Source: Deltaproteobacteria bacterium
GTDB taxonomy: Bacteria; Myxococcota_A; Polyangia; Polyangiales; Sandaracinaceae
Assembly (NCBI GenBank): GCA_017303575.1
Contig: JAFLCL010000043.1
Span: 1-43,361, forward strand
Length of the DNA: 43,361 nucleotides
Reading direction: 5' to 3'
Shown: in pieces, positions 33,760 to 42,065 of the stretch
Layout: each line of letters opens with the position of its first letter
How positions within the stretch are numbered: position 1 is the stretch's first letter
Notes under the pieces: generated by a model
Told to the model about the DNA's origin: nothing
The model's input: the letters and a program-made list of their open reading frames with translations, nothing else
The model's database searches: none
Made by a program: the position numbers and the translations under genes

Positions 33760-34341
33760 TCAGAGGAGCCCGGCGATGTGGCTGCTCGAGGTCACCCACG
33801 TGACGCGATCGGTGGACGCCGAGATGTCGTGCCGGGGCTCGTGCAGATCGGCTCCTGGCTTCGGCGCGTCGATCGACGCGGTCCGCTCCATCCCGACGTA
33901 CGAGCTCGGGCGCGCGACGAGCATGGGCACCCGCGCGCGACGAAGGAGCTCCTCTGCCACGGATCCGAGCACGAGCGAGACGAGCGCGCTTCGCTGACGG
34001 CTTCCCACGACCACGACGTCGGCACCGACGTCGAGCGCGAGCTGCTCGATTCCATCCGCCGCGCGCTCGGCGAGACGCACGTGCACCACGACGGGACGTT
34101 CCTGCGTCGCTTCGCCACCACGTGCGGCCGACGCCTCGGTCACGACGGCGCGCAGTCGTGTCTGCGCGTCGCCCAGCAGACGCTCGTCCCTCGCGAGCCG
34201 GCCGTGCCGGGCGGTGTCGACGACGATGTGACCAAGGTGGAGCTCCGCGCCCGTCGTGCGGCCGAGCATCGCGAGCGCGTACCGCACCGCGTAGTCCGAC
34301 GCCGGGCTGAAATCGGTCGTGACCAGGATTCGATAGGTCAT
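33760..34341 (-). CDS. Universal stress protein, UspA family
   Basis: 193 residues. It starts with TYRILVTTDFSPASDYAVRYAL and contains DVVVVGSRQR followed by LVLGSVAEELLRRARVPMLV, the nucleotide-binding ATP loop of UspA proteins, although the first glycines of the loop are replaced (GSRQRS). A ~45-residue C-terminal tail without clear fold follows. Soluble stress or dormancy protein. It lies 14 bases after the CBS gene, so the two form an operon. The overlapping longer frame up to 34995 is not coding. Confidence 0.87.
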   Translation of the reverse strand: MTYRILVTTDFSPASDYAVRYALAMLGRTTGAELHLGHIVVDTARHGRLARDERLLGDAQTRLRAVVTEASAARGGEATQERPVVVHVRLAERAADGIEQLALDVGADVVVVGSRQRSALVSLVLGSVAEELLRRARVPMLVARPSSYVGMERTASIDAPKPGADLHEPRHDISASTDRVTWVTSSSHIAGLL

Positions 34342-34355
34342 GGAAGACTCTCGTT

Positions 34356-34775
34356 TCAGTGGAGGCGCGTCGCGAGGAGCTCGCCCAGCGCACGGCACGC
34401 GTCGACGGTGGTGAAGATGCCGACGATCTTGTGGTTCTGGACGACGACCGCCGATCCGTACTTCTTCTCGGCCATCTCGAGCACGACCTCGTCGAGCCGG
34501 GCGTCGGGCGAGACCGAGTAGACCTCGGTGCTCATCGCATCCGCGACCGTCACGAGCTTCGCGTCCACGTCCGCGAGCGCTTCGACGAGCGCGAGATCTC
34601 GATGGGTCAGCATGCCGATCAGCTGACCCGCTTCCAGCACCGGCAAGTGACGGATGTGGTGCTCGCGGAGGACCTCGTGCGCGCGAGCCAACGTCTGGTC
34701 TTTGCCGATCGAGTGGGGCGACGTGGTCATGAACTTCTGGATCGTGGGGATGGGCTTGGTCATGAAGAGGGCCAT
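34356..34775 (-). CDS. CBS-domain pair protein
   Basis: 139 residues made almost wholly of two CBS motifs: FMTTSPHSIGKDQTLARAHE ... RHLPVLEAGQLIGMLTHRDL and AMSTEVYSVSPDARLDEVVL ... SAVVVQNHKIVGIFTTVDAC. Tandem CBS modules bind adenosine nucleotides and act as energy sensors. CBS plus UspA pairs are common in bacteria and archaea. The ATG is 34775, or 34763 giving 135 residues. The 172 bases upstream, shared with the divergent DUF6544 gene, show no clear motif. Confidence 0.86.
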   Translation of the reverse strand: MALFMTKPIPTIQKFMTTSPHSIGKDQTLARAHEVLREHHIRHLPVLEAGQLIGMLTHRDLALVEALADVDAKLVTVADAMSTEVYSVSPDARLDEVVLEMAEKKYGSAVVVQNHKIVGIFTTVDACRALGELLATRLH

Positions 34776-34947
34776 CGCAACCGATGTGCCGAGTGGGTCG
34801 CTGCGGCGTTCCGGCCTCCGCGACGACGTACGCTGCAAACGCTGCACGCCCGCGGGTCCGTCGCGCGCAGGATCTGCGCGTCCGTGCGAGGCAGCACGTC
34901 GCGCGCGGGGTCGGAGGTCGGGCACGGATGTTGAGTGATCTTCGTGC

Positions 34948-36060
34948 ATGCGAGTCGCCCTCACGCTGCTCCTCGTCGTCCACGGCGCATTGCATCTCCT
35001 CGGTCCGGCCCGAGCGTTCGGGCTCGCCGAGCTGCCACAGCTGACGCAGCCCATCTCACGCACGATGGGCGTCGCGTGGCTCGTGGCCGCCGCGCTGCTG
35101 CTCGTCACCGCGGCGCTGGTGATCGTCGCCCCGCGTGTGTGGTGGATCGTGGGAGCCATCGCGCTCGTGGCCTCACAGCTCGTGATCATGTCGTCGTGGG
35201 CCGACGCTCGGTGGGGGACGGTGGCCAACGTCCTCCTGCTCCTCGCCGTCGTCGTCGGTGTGCTCACGTACGGACCGTGGAGCCTGTGGGCCCAGTATCG
35301 GCGCGACGTCGAGCGCCTGGTGCCGCAGGCACCCGCCACGGAGCTGCTGACGAGCGAGAGCATCGCGGGGCTACCAGCACCGGTACGGCGCTACCTCGAG
35401 CGCGTCGGCGCGATCGGTCAGCCGCGCGTCGCGTCCTACCGAGCTCGGTGGAAGGGCCGGATTCGAAGCGGTCCGGACGCGCCGTGGATGGCGCTGTCGG
35501 CGGAGCAGCACAACGTCGTCGAGCCCGCCGCGCGCCTCTTCTCCATGGACGCTTCGATGCTCGGCGTTCCCATCGACGGTCTTCATCGCTACGTGGAGTC
35601 GGGCGCCACGATGCACGTGAAGGCGCTGGGCGCGGTGACCGTGGCGCGAGAGGGTGGTGACGAGCTCACGCACGCCGAGACTGTCACGCTCTTGAACGAC
35701 ATGTGCGTGCTCGCGCCGAGCACGCTCGCGGGGCCGAACCTGGTGTGGGAGCCCGGCACCGATCGAGACCGAGCGCGGGTGGCGTTCACGAACGCAGGTC
35801 ACACCGTCCGCGCCGAGCTCGTGTTCGACGACGACGGCGATCTCGTGGACTTCGTGTCGGACGATCGTGCCCGTAGCGAAGGTGGCGCGCTGACACGCAA
35901 GCGGTGGTCGACGCCGCTCGGAGGGTACCGGCGCTTCGGCGAGCTCCGCGTCGCAGCGCGAGGCAGCGCGCTCTGGCACGAGGCGGAGGGACCCTACCCC
36001 TACATCGAGCTCGAGCTCGTGGAGCACCACGTGAGCCCGACGATCGCGGAGCGCGCATGA
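34948..36060 (+). CDS. DUF6544-family membrane protein
   Basis: 370 residues. Four hydrophobic helices in the first ~115 residues (for example VAWLVAAALLLVTAALVIVA). The soluble part starts with LPAPVRRYLERVGAIGQPRV, which is characteristic of the DUF6544 group (earlier DUF6920), and contains a lipocalin-like beta region (ATMHVKALGAVTVAREGGDE). Function not known. It is coupled to the next gene by an ATGA overlap. Confidence 0.82.
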   Translation: MRVALTLLLVVHGALHLLGPARAFGLAELPQLTQPISRTMGVAWLVAAALLLVTAALVIVAPRVWWIVGAIALVASQLVIMSSWADARWGTVANVLLLLAVVVGVLTYGPWSLWAQYRRDVERLVPQAPATELLTSESIAGLPAPVRRYLERVGAIGQPRVASYRARWKGRIRSGPDAPWMALSAEQHNVVEPAARLFSMDASMLGVPIDGLHRYVESGATMHVKALGAVTVAREGGDELTHAETVTLLNDMCVLAPSTLAGPNLVWEPGTDRDRARVAFTNAGHTVRAELVFDDDGDLVDFVSDDRARSEGGALTRKRWSTPLGGYRRFGELRVAARGSALWHEAEGPYPYIELELVEHHVSPTIAERA

Positions 36061-36716
36061 GCGACGTCGTCCTCGTCGTGGGCGCATCGGGCAAGACCGG
36101 GCAGCGGATCGTCGAACAGCTCCTGGGCCTGGGCCACACAGTGCGCGCCTTCTCGCGCCACGCGAGCCAGCTCCCCTCGCGCCCGCAGCTCGAGCGCGTG
36201 GACGGCGACGTGCTCGACGCCACCGCGGTGCGCGCCGCCGTGCGCGGCGTGACGGCCGTGATCGTGTGCCTCGGCCCCGTCGCCGGCGCGGCCCCCGATC
36301 TGTGCGAGCGCGGGACCGCCCACGTGATCGCGGCGATGCGCGAGGCGAACGTGCGTCGCGTCGTCTGCGTCACGGGCGCGATGATCGGCCTGCCACGCGA
36401 GCAGCTCGGCTGGGTCTATCGCCGCATCCAGGCGAGCGTGCCCGAGGCTGCGCTGGCCGATCGACGTCGTCAGGAAGCACTGGTGAGGGAGAGCGGCCTC
36501 GACTGGACGCTCGTGCGCCCCACGCGCCTCACGGATGGGCCCGCGACCGATCGACTCGCGTCAGGCGCGTTCGTCGTCGGCGCGATGGCTCACGTGTCGC
36601 GATCGGATGTCGCGCGCTTCGCGATCGAGTCGCTCGTTCGTGACGACCGCATCGGCACGGCGCATACGCTCGTGCGAGCGTCGGCGTGGGGCACGCGACC
36701 GCTGCGGGCGAGGTAG
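36057..36716 (+). CDS. NAD(P)-binding atypical SDR protein
   Basis: 219 residues. The N-terminal Rossmann motif VVGASGKTGQRIV binds NAD(P), and LDWTLVRPTRLTDGP near the C-terminus is typical of the atypical short-chain reductase group that includes flavin-reductase-like and NmrA-like proteins. There is no Tyr-x-x-x-Lys catalytic pair of the classical type (QLGWVYRRIQ appears at that point). The substrate is unknown. ATG 36057 overlaps the stop of the DUF6544 gene. Confidence 0.86.
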   Translation: MSDVVLVVGASGKTGQRIVEQLLGLGHTVRAFSRHASQLPSRPQLERVDGDVLDATAVRAAVRGVTAVIVCLGPVAGAAPDLCERGTAHVIAAMREANVRRVVCVTGAMIGLPREQLGWVYRRIQASVPEAALADRRRQEALVRESGLDWTLVRPTRLTDGPATDRLASGAFVVGAMAHVSRSDVARFAIESLVRDDRIGTAHTLVRASAWGTRPLRAR

Positions 36717-36786
36717 CCGCGCGCGCGTCGGCCCCCATCGACGCGCATCGATTCCGGCCGGCCTGGCGTGCCATGCTCGCGCGCGC

Positions 36787-38151
36787 ATGACCGCTTTGCG
36801 CTTCGCGCTTCGTTCCGATCGGGTGCTCGTGGAGGGCGCGCTGCGGCCCGCCGTCGTCGTGATCGAGGGGGAGCGCATCCTCGACGTGCTCGCGAAGGGC
36901 GCGATCGACGCGAGCTCGCCGCTGCCGATCGAAGACGTGTCCGGCGTGCTCTTGCCGGGGCTCGTCGACTCGCACGTGCACATGAACGAGCCGGGGCGCA
37001 CGGAGTGGGAGGGCTTTCAGACGGCCACCGCGGCCGCCGCGTCCGGTGGCGTCACCACGCTCGTCGACATGCCGCTCAACTGCATCCCCGTGACGACGTC
37101 CCTCGCCGCCCTCGAGGAGAAGCTCGCGGCCGTGCACGATCTGCTCGCGGTCGACGTGGGCTTCTGGGGCGGTGTGGTGCCCGGCAACGCGCGGGAGCTC
37201 GCGGCGATGGCCTCGCGCGGGATGCTCGGCGCCAAGTGCTTTCTCTGTCACTCCGGCATCGACGACTTCCCCGCCTCGCGCGAGGAGGATCTGCGCGCCG
37301 CGATGCCCATCCTGCGTGATGCAGGCATCCCGCTGCTGGTCCACGCCGAGCTCGAGCTCACGACGACCCAGAGCGGCGCGAGCGTGCCCAGCTGCGACTC
37401 GGGCGATCCCGCGGAGTACGCGAGCTACCTGGCCTCACGCCCCAACGCGTTCGAGGACGAAGCCATCGAGAGGGTCATTCGCCTCTGCCGCGAGACGCGC
37501 TGCGCGGTGCATGTCGTCCACCTCAGCTCGGGCACCGCCCTCCCCATGATCCGGGCGGCCAAGGACGAGGGACTGCCGTTCACGGTGGAGACCTGCCCGC
37601 ACTATCTCTGTCTCACGGCAGAGGAGATCCCGCGCGGCGCCACGCAGTTCAAGTGCGCGCCGCCCATCCGCGAAGCCGCCAATCGAGAGCTGCTCTGGCA
37701 GGGCGTGCGTGAGGGCGTGATCGATCTCGTCACCTCCGATCACTCGCCCTGCACGCCACACCTCAAGAAGCCCGACACGGGCGATTTCTGCGGGGCGTGG
37801 GGTGGCATCGCGTCTCTGTCACTGGGCTTGTCGTCGGTGTGGACGGAAGCGTCGAGGCGCGAGCTCGCGCTCGTCGACATCGTGCGCCGCATGAGCGAAG
37901 AGCCTGCGCGCCTGGCCGGACTGTCGAAGAAGAAGGGCCGGATCGCCAAGGGATTCGACGCCGATCTGTGCGTCTTCGATCTCGAAGGCTCTCTCGAGGT
38001 GGTCCCCGAGAGGCTGCGCTTCAAGCACAAGATCTCGCCGTACGTCGGACGCGCGCTGAAGGGCCGCGTGACCGACACGTGGCTGCGCGGCGCGCGCATC
38101 TTCCAGGGCGACTCTCTCCGACCTGCGAGCGGCAAGGCTCTCCTTCGCTGA
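36787..38151 (+). CDS. allB: Allantoinase
   Basis: 454 residues. It hydrolyses allantoin to allantoate; a cytosolic two-metal amidohydrolase of the cyclic amidase group. Metal ligands are seen in VDSHVHMNEPG (His63, His65), the carboxylated lysine in GAKCFL (Lys150), LVHAELE, VVHLS and TSDHSPC. The sequence NEPGRTEWEGFQTATAAAA is diagnostic of allantoinase over dihydropyrimidinase. It is the first gene of a four-gene run with allantoicase, uraD and uraH. No clear Shine-Dalgarno precedes the ATG. Confidence 0.94.
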   Translation: MTALRFALRSDRVLVEGALRPAVVVIEGERILDVLAKGAIDASSPLPIEDVSGVLLPGLVDSHVHMNEPGRTEWEGFQTATAAAASGGVTTLVDMPLNCIPVTTSLAALEEKLAAVHDLLAVDVGFWGGVVPGNARELAAMASRGMLGAKCFLCHSGIDDFPASREEDLRAAMPILRDAGIPLLVHAELELTTTQSGASVPSCDSGDPAEYASYLASRPNAFEDEAIERVIRLCRETRCAVHVVHLSSGTALPMIRAAKDEGLPFTVETCPHYLCLTAEEIPRGATQFKCAPPIREAANRELLWQGVREGVIDLVTSDHSPCTPHLKKPDTGDFCGAWGGIASLSLGLSSVWTEASRRELALVDIVRRMSEEPARLAGLSKKKGRIAKGFDADLCVFDLEGSLEVVPERLRFKHKISPYVGRALKGRVTDTWLRGARIFQGDSLRPASGKALLR

Positions 38152-38197
38152 CTCATCCCACGACTGGATTGGCACTCTCGACGAGGACTCACAGAGC

Positions 38198-39250
38198 ATG
38201 AGCAAAGACCTGGGTGGCGCCGCGTTCGTCGGCTTGATCGATCTCGCGGCCGAAGAGATGGGCGGCAAGGCCCTCGCGTGCAGCGACGATTTCTTCGCGG
38301 GCATGGAGAACATGCTCAAGCCCGGACGCGGCGTGTTCTTGCCCGACGAGTACACCGAACGCGGCAAGTGGATGGACGGCTGGGAGAGCCGTCGCAAGCG
38401 GGGCCCCGGACACGACTGGTGCATCGTGCGCCTCGGCGTCCGCGGCGTGGTGAAGGCCGTCGACATCGACACCAACCACTTCCTCGGGAACCACCCGCCG
38501 TACGCCTCGCTCGAGGCCACGCGCGCGCCGTTCGACGCCACGGTGGCAGACCTCGAGGCCGCACGTTGGACCGAGATCCTCGGCCAGTCGCCGCTGCGAC
38601 CGGGCTCGCAGAACCTCTTCGCGCTGTCGTCGCTGGAGGCGTACACGCACCTCCGGCTGCGCATCTATCCGGACGGTGGCGTCGCGCGCTTCAAGGTGTG
38701 GGGCTCGGCCGATCCGGACTGGGATCGCACGGAGATCGACGAAGACACGAAGCCGAAGCTGAAGGACGGCGAGGTCGATCTCGCGTCCGTGCGCAACGGC
38801 GCCCTCGCGCTCGCGTGCAGCGACTCCTTCTTCGGTCCCATGAACAACCTGCTCGCGCCCGGCCGCTCGGTGAACATGGGCGGCGGATGGGAGACGCGTC
38901 GCAAGCGCCTGCCCGGTCACGACTGGATCCTCGTGCGGCTCGGAGCGCCCGGTGAGCTCGGCCTGATCGAGATCGACACGAACCACTTCAAGGGCAACTA
39001 CCCGGATCGGTTCGCGCTGCGCGGCATCCACGCGCCAGGCGCACAGATCACGAGCCTCGTGCCGGTGGGCAGCTACGGCGGAGGCGACGCCGCATGGACC
39101 ACCGTGATCGACGAGACGAAGCTCTCGGCCTCGACGCGACACTTCTTCCGCGACGAGCTCGTGGCCAAGGGCCCGTTCACGCACCTCCGCCTCGACGTGT
39201 TCCCCGACGGAGGCGTCAGCCGACTTCGCGCGTGGGGCCGTCGATCGTGA
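38198..39250 (+). CDS. alc: Allantoicase
   Basis: 350 residues. It hydrolyses allantoate to ureidoglycolate and urea. The protein is two homologous halves: CSDDFFAGMENMLKPGRG ... GWESRRKRGPGHDWCIVRLG and CSDSFFGPMNNLLAPGRS ... GWETRRKRLPGHDWILVRLG, each followed by the IDTNHFxGN element. This duplication is the hallmark of the family. GAGGA lies 10 bases before the ATG. Its stop shares GTGA with the next start, so it is coupled to uraD. Confidence 0.94.
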   Translation: MSKDLGGAAFVGLIDLAAEEMGGKALACSDDFFAGMENMLKPGRGVFLPDEYTERGKWMDGWESRRKRGPGHDWCIVRLGVRGVVKAVDIDTNHFLGNHPPYASLEATRAPFDATVADLEAARWTEILGQSPLRPGSQNLFALSSLEAYTHLRLRIYPDGGVARFKVWGSADPDWDRTEIDEDTKPKLKDGEVDLASVRNGALALACSDSFFGPMNNLLAPGRSVNMGGGWETRRKRLPGHDWILVRLGAPGELGLIEIDTNHFKGNYPDRFALRGIHAPGAQITSLVPVGSYGGGDAAWTTVIDETKLSASTRHFFRDELVAKGPFTHLRLDVFPDGGVSRLRAWGRRS

Positions 39251-39759
39251 GCGGGCCTGCGTCGCTGATCGATCGAGCGAGCGAGGACGAGGCGCGCGCG
39301 ATGCTGACGCGCTGCTGCGGGGCGTCGCGCTGGGTCGAGCGCATGCTGACGCGACGGCCCTTCGCGTCCGACGACGCGCTCTTGGCCGCCGCGGAGGCTG
39401 TGTGGGCGGAGGCAGACCGTGACGACGTCCTCGAGGCGCTGACGCATCACCCGCGCATCGGCGCGAGCTTGGACGAGCTGCGCAAGAAGTTCGCGACCAC
39501 CGCGGGCTGGTCGGCGGGAGAACAATCGGGCGCCTCGAGCGCGAGCGAGCAGACGCTCACGGCGCTGCGCGATGGCAACGTCCGCTACGAGGCCAAGTTC
39601 GGGCACATCTTCGTGGTGTGCGCGACGGGCAAGACCGCCGCCGAGATGCTCGCGCTGCTCGAGGCGCGCATGCCCAACGACGCCGAGACCGAGATCCGAG
39701 TCGCGCAGGCAGAACAAGGCAAGATCACCAAGCTCCGACTGGAGAAGCTGACCGCATGA
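39247..39759 (+). CDS. uraD: OHCU decarboxylase
   Basis: 170 residues from the GTG at 39247. It converts 2-oxo-4-hydroxy-4-carboxy-5-ureidoimidazoline to S-allantoin. Active-site histidine and context are seen in LTHHPRIGASL, followed by GWSAGEQSGAS and the substrate-loop FGHIFVVCATGKTAAEML, all standard for UraD. It overlaps both neighbours by four bases. Confidence 0.93.
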   Translation: MSGPASLIDRASEDEARAMLTRCCGASRWVERMLTRRPFASDDALLAAAEAVWAEADRDDVLEALTHHPRIGASLDELRKKFATTAGWSAGEQSGASSASEQTLTALRDGNVRYEAKFGHIFVVCATGKTAAEMLALLEARMPNDAETEIRVAQAEQGKITKLRLEKLTA

Positions 39760-40106
39760 GCGCCGCACGAAGCCCGATCACCACCCACGTCCTCGACGTC
39801 GCGCTCGGCAAGCCGGCGCGTGCCGTTCCGATCCGCCTCGAGCGACTGCAGGGCGAGCGATTCGTCGAGCTCGCGCGAGGCGAGACCGACGCCGACGGAC
39901 GCTGCGGCCAGCTCTTGCCGCCAGGCTCGCTGATCGCGGGCACGCACCGCATCCGGTTCGACCTCGACGACTACTTCGCGCGCGACGGACGCAGCTCGTT
40001 CTACCCGTACGTGGAGATCGTCTTCCGCGTCGTGAACACCGACGAGCACTTCCACGTGCCGCTGCTGCTGAGCCCGTTCGGACACTCGACGTACCGCGGC
40101 AGCTGA
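39756..40106 (+). CDS. uraH: 5-hydroxyisourate hydrolase (transthyretin-like)
   Basis: 116 residues, normal length. It hydrolyses 5-hydroxyisourate, the product of urate oxidase. The N-terminal ITTHVLDVALGKPA and the C-terminal tetrapeptide YRGS are family signatures that separate it from true transthyretins. No signal peptide. Its ATG overlaps the uraD stop. Last gene of the run. Confidence 0.95.
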   Translation: MSAARSPITTHVLDVALGKPARAVPIRLERLQGERFVELARGETDADGRCGQLLPPGSLIAGTHRIRFDLDDYFARDGRSSFYPYVEIVFRVVNTDEHFHVPLLLSPFGHSTYRGS

Positions 40107-40201
40107 CGGAGCTGAGGCACGCGCGCACACGATCAGGGCGTTCGTGACGCGAGCGCACAGGATCGGACGCGTCGATCCCCGGATTTCCTGGACGTTCGCG
40201 G

Positions 40202-41221
40202 GTGGCGGGAGGCACACGCGTTGCGACGTGCGTCCTCGTGGCCCCGAGCGAGACGAACGAGACGAACACCCCGCGTACCCCGCGCGCCGAGGTGCTCGAC
40301 GTCCTCGCGACTGCGTACCGGCGCATGGAGCGTCATGGTGGTGATGGCCTGGCGGCGGGGCTCGCGTTCGGCGCGCTGGTCTCGGCCGCGCCGCTGCTCC
40401 TCGTGACGCTCGCGATCGTCGCGCAGGTGCTCGACGATCACGCGCGCGCCCGCGCCATCGTGAACGAGACCGTCGACGCCACGCTGGGCTCGCGCGCCGT
40501 CGAGCTGCTCTCCGGCGTGCTGGACGACGTGGTGACGTGGAGCAGCACCGCGACGTGGGTCGGTCTCGTGATCTTCCTCTTCGGCGCGACGCGCCTCGCG
40601 TTCCTCATCGATGCTGCGTTCGAGGCGATCTTCGAGATCGAGGGACACGCGCCGCGACCGACGAAGCTGAGCAAGGTCCCGAGCGCGATCCGCGCCCACC
40701 TCGACGCGTTCGTCGTCACACTCGTGGGCGGTGTGCTGGTGAGCGTCGCGCTCCTCTGTCGCGCGGGCGCGCCCATCGTCACGTCCATGCTGCGCGTCGC
40801 GCCGGAAGAGATCGCGTGGCTCGGCGTCGCGGCCACCGAGCTGGGTCAGCTCGCGATCGGCTTCGGGGCGCTCTTCGTGGCCGTCGCGATCGGCTACGCG
40901 CGCCTGCCACCCGTGCGCATGCACGTGAGCGAAGTGCTCGAAGGGGCCTTGATCACCACGTTGCTGCTCGAGGCAGGCCTCGGTCTCCTTCGTTGGGTCG
41001 CCGGCTTCGTCGATCTCGGAGCGGCGTATGGCGCTGCGGGCACGCTGATCGCGACGCTGCTCGTCGTGCAATGGAGCGCGCAGGTGTTCGTGTTCGGCGC
41101 GGAGGTCACGGCGGAGCGCGTACGACGTCGCAGCCGACGTTCCCCCATGCCTGGTCTCTTCACCCCGGGCTCGCGACCCGAAGCTCCGATGGCGTCCTCT
41201 TCCCTGGCGGGTGACCCATGA
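40202..41221 (+). CDS. YihY/BrkB-family membrane protein
   Basis: 339 residues, start uncertain (GTG 40202; GTG 40238 also possible). Six hydrophobic helices, with DGLAAGLAFGALVSAAPLLL and GAAYGAAGTLIATLLVVQWS, which match the YihY/virulence-factor-BrkB family of inner-membrane proteins of unknown transport role. The stop overlaps the next ATG by four bases (ATGA), so its partner is probably the AsmA-like protein. The 95 bases between uraH and this gene show nothing clear. Confidence 0.85.
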   Translation: MAGGTRVATCVLVAPSETNETNTPRTPRAEVLDVLATAYRRMERHGGDGLAAGLAFGALVSAAPLLLVTLAIVAQVLDDHARARAIVNETVDATLGSRAVELLSGVLDDVVTWSSTATWVGLVIFLFGATRLAFLIDAAFEAIFEIEGHAPRPTKLSKVPSAIRAHLDAFVVTLVGGVLVSVALLCRAGAPIVTSMLRVAPEEIAWLGVAATELGQLAIGFGALFVAVAIGYARLPPVRMHVSEVLEGALITTLLLEAGLGLLRWVAGFVDLGAAYGAAGTLIATLLVVQWSAQVFVFGAEVTAERVRRRSRRSPMPGLFTPGSRPEAPMASSSLAGDP

Positions 41222-42042
41222 ACGTCCTGCGCGCGCTCGTCCTCCTCGGTGCCGCGTGGCTCGCAGGCCTCGCCGCCATCGACACGGCGTCTCGAGATCC
41301 CGAGGCGCGAACCTCCGCCGTCAACTTCGTGCTGGAGAAGATCTCCGAGGGCATGCGCGGCTCGATGCGCGTGCAGGAGGTGACGTCGTTGTCGCTTTCC
41401 ACATGGACCGTCGCCGCCCGTGACTTCCGCGTGTGGGACGAGGACGGCGCCGAGGTGCTGCACGTGGAGCACGCCGCGATCGCCCTCGACCCGTGGGCGC
41501 TGCTCGAGGGAGACGTACGCATCACGCGCGCTCGCGGTGTGCGCGGACAGCTCGACATCACCCAGCGTGGCGACGGTGAGATCGGCCTCGATCGCGCCTT
41601 CCAGGGTGCGAGCCAAGGCGGCGGGCCCAGCTTCGACCCCGTGGTGCGCTTCGATCGGATCGACGTCGTGAACGTGCGTGTGCACATCGCTGCGCGCGGC
41701 GCGGACATGGTGGCGGGGCGCGTCTACGGCGAGATCCGACTGACGGCTGGCTCGGGTGTGGCCACACGCCTGCGGATGCGTCGCGTGCGCGGCAACGTGC
41801 AGATCCGAGAGCCCGTGCCCGCCGACCTGCGCGTGGTCTGGCTGCGCGGGCGCTTCGACTCGCAGGCCACGCGACGCTTCGACGCGCGCGCCTCCACACG
41901 CTTTCTCGGCGATCCGCTCGAGGGTCGTGTCGGCATCGTGGTGGACCCGCAAGGGCGCTCGCGCTTCGTGGCAGAGGCCGATGGCGAGGGCTTCTTCGGT
42001 GACATGGGCGACGCGCTCGTCGGCATGCTCGCCGGGCTCTGA
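41218..42042 (+). CDS. AsmA/TamB-like exported protein
   Basis: 274 residues. A signal-anchor helix (NVLRALVLLGAAWLAGLAA) is followed by beta-strand-rich sequence such as STWTVAARDFRVWDEDGAEVL, HVEHAAIALDPWALLEGDVR and ITRARGVRGQLDIT, resembling the N-terminal part of AsmA-like proteins that bridge the periplasm and move phospholipids. It is much shorter than AsmA or TamB, so it is only a fragment-like or small member. It is coupled to the YihY gene. Confidence 0.7.
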   Translation: MNVLRALVLLGAAWLAGLAAIDTASRDPEARTSAVNFVLEKISEGMRGSMRVQEVTSLSLSTWTVAARDFRVWDEDGAEVLHVEHAAIALDPWALLEGDVRITRARGVRGQLDITQRGDGEIGLDRAFQGASQGGGPSFDPVVRFDRIDVVNVRVHIAARGADMVAGRVYGEIRLTAGSGVATRLRMRRVRGNVQIREPVPADLRVVWLRGRFDSQATRRFDARASTRFLGDPLEGRVGIVVDPQGRSRFVAEADGEGFFGDMGDALVGMLAGL

Positions 42043-42053
42043 CGGCGTCGCGC

Positions 42054-42059
42054 TATCTT
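42054..42059 (+). promoter_or_regulatory. Candidate -10 element (TATCTT), leaderless start of the aldo/keto reductase gene
   Basis: TATCTT ends exactly 6 bases before the ATG at 42066; no Shine-Dalgarno. Confidence 0.4.
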
Positions 42060-42065
42060 CGCGCC

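Noticed and set aside
30974..33997. 1007-codon + strand frame across several genes
   Set aside because: It runs through the end of the TPR gene, the methyltransferase and puuD in the wrong frame and has no domain.
33704..34393. Second frame over the universal stress protein
   Set aside because: Arg-rich and without motifs; the overlapping frame at 33760-34341 is a clear UspA protein.
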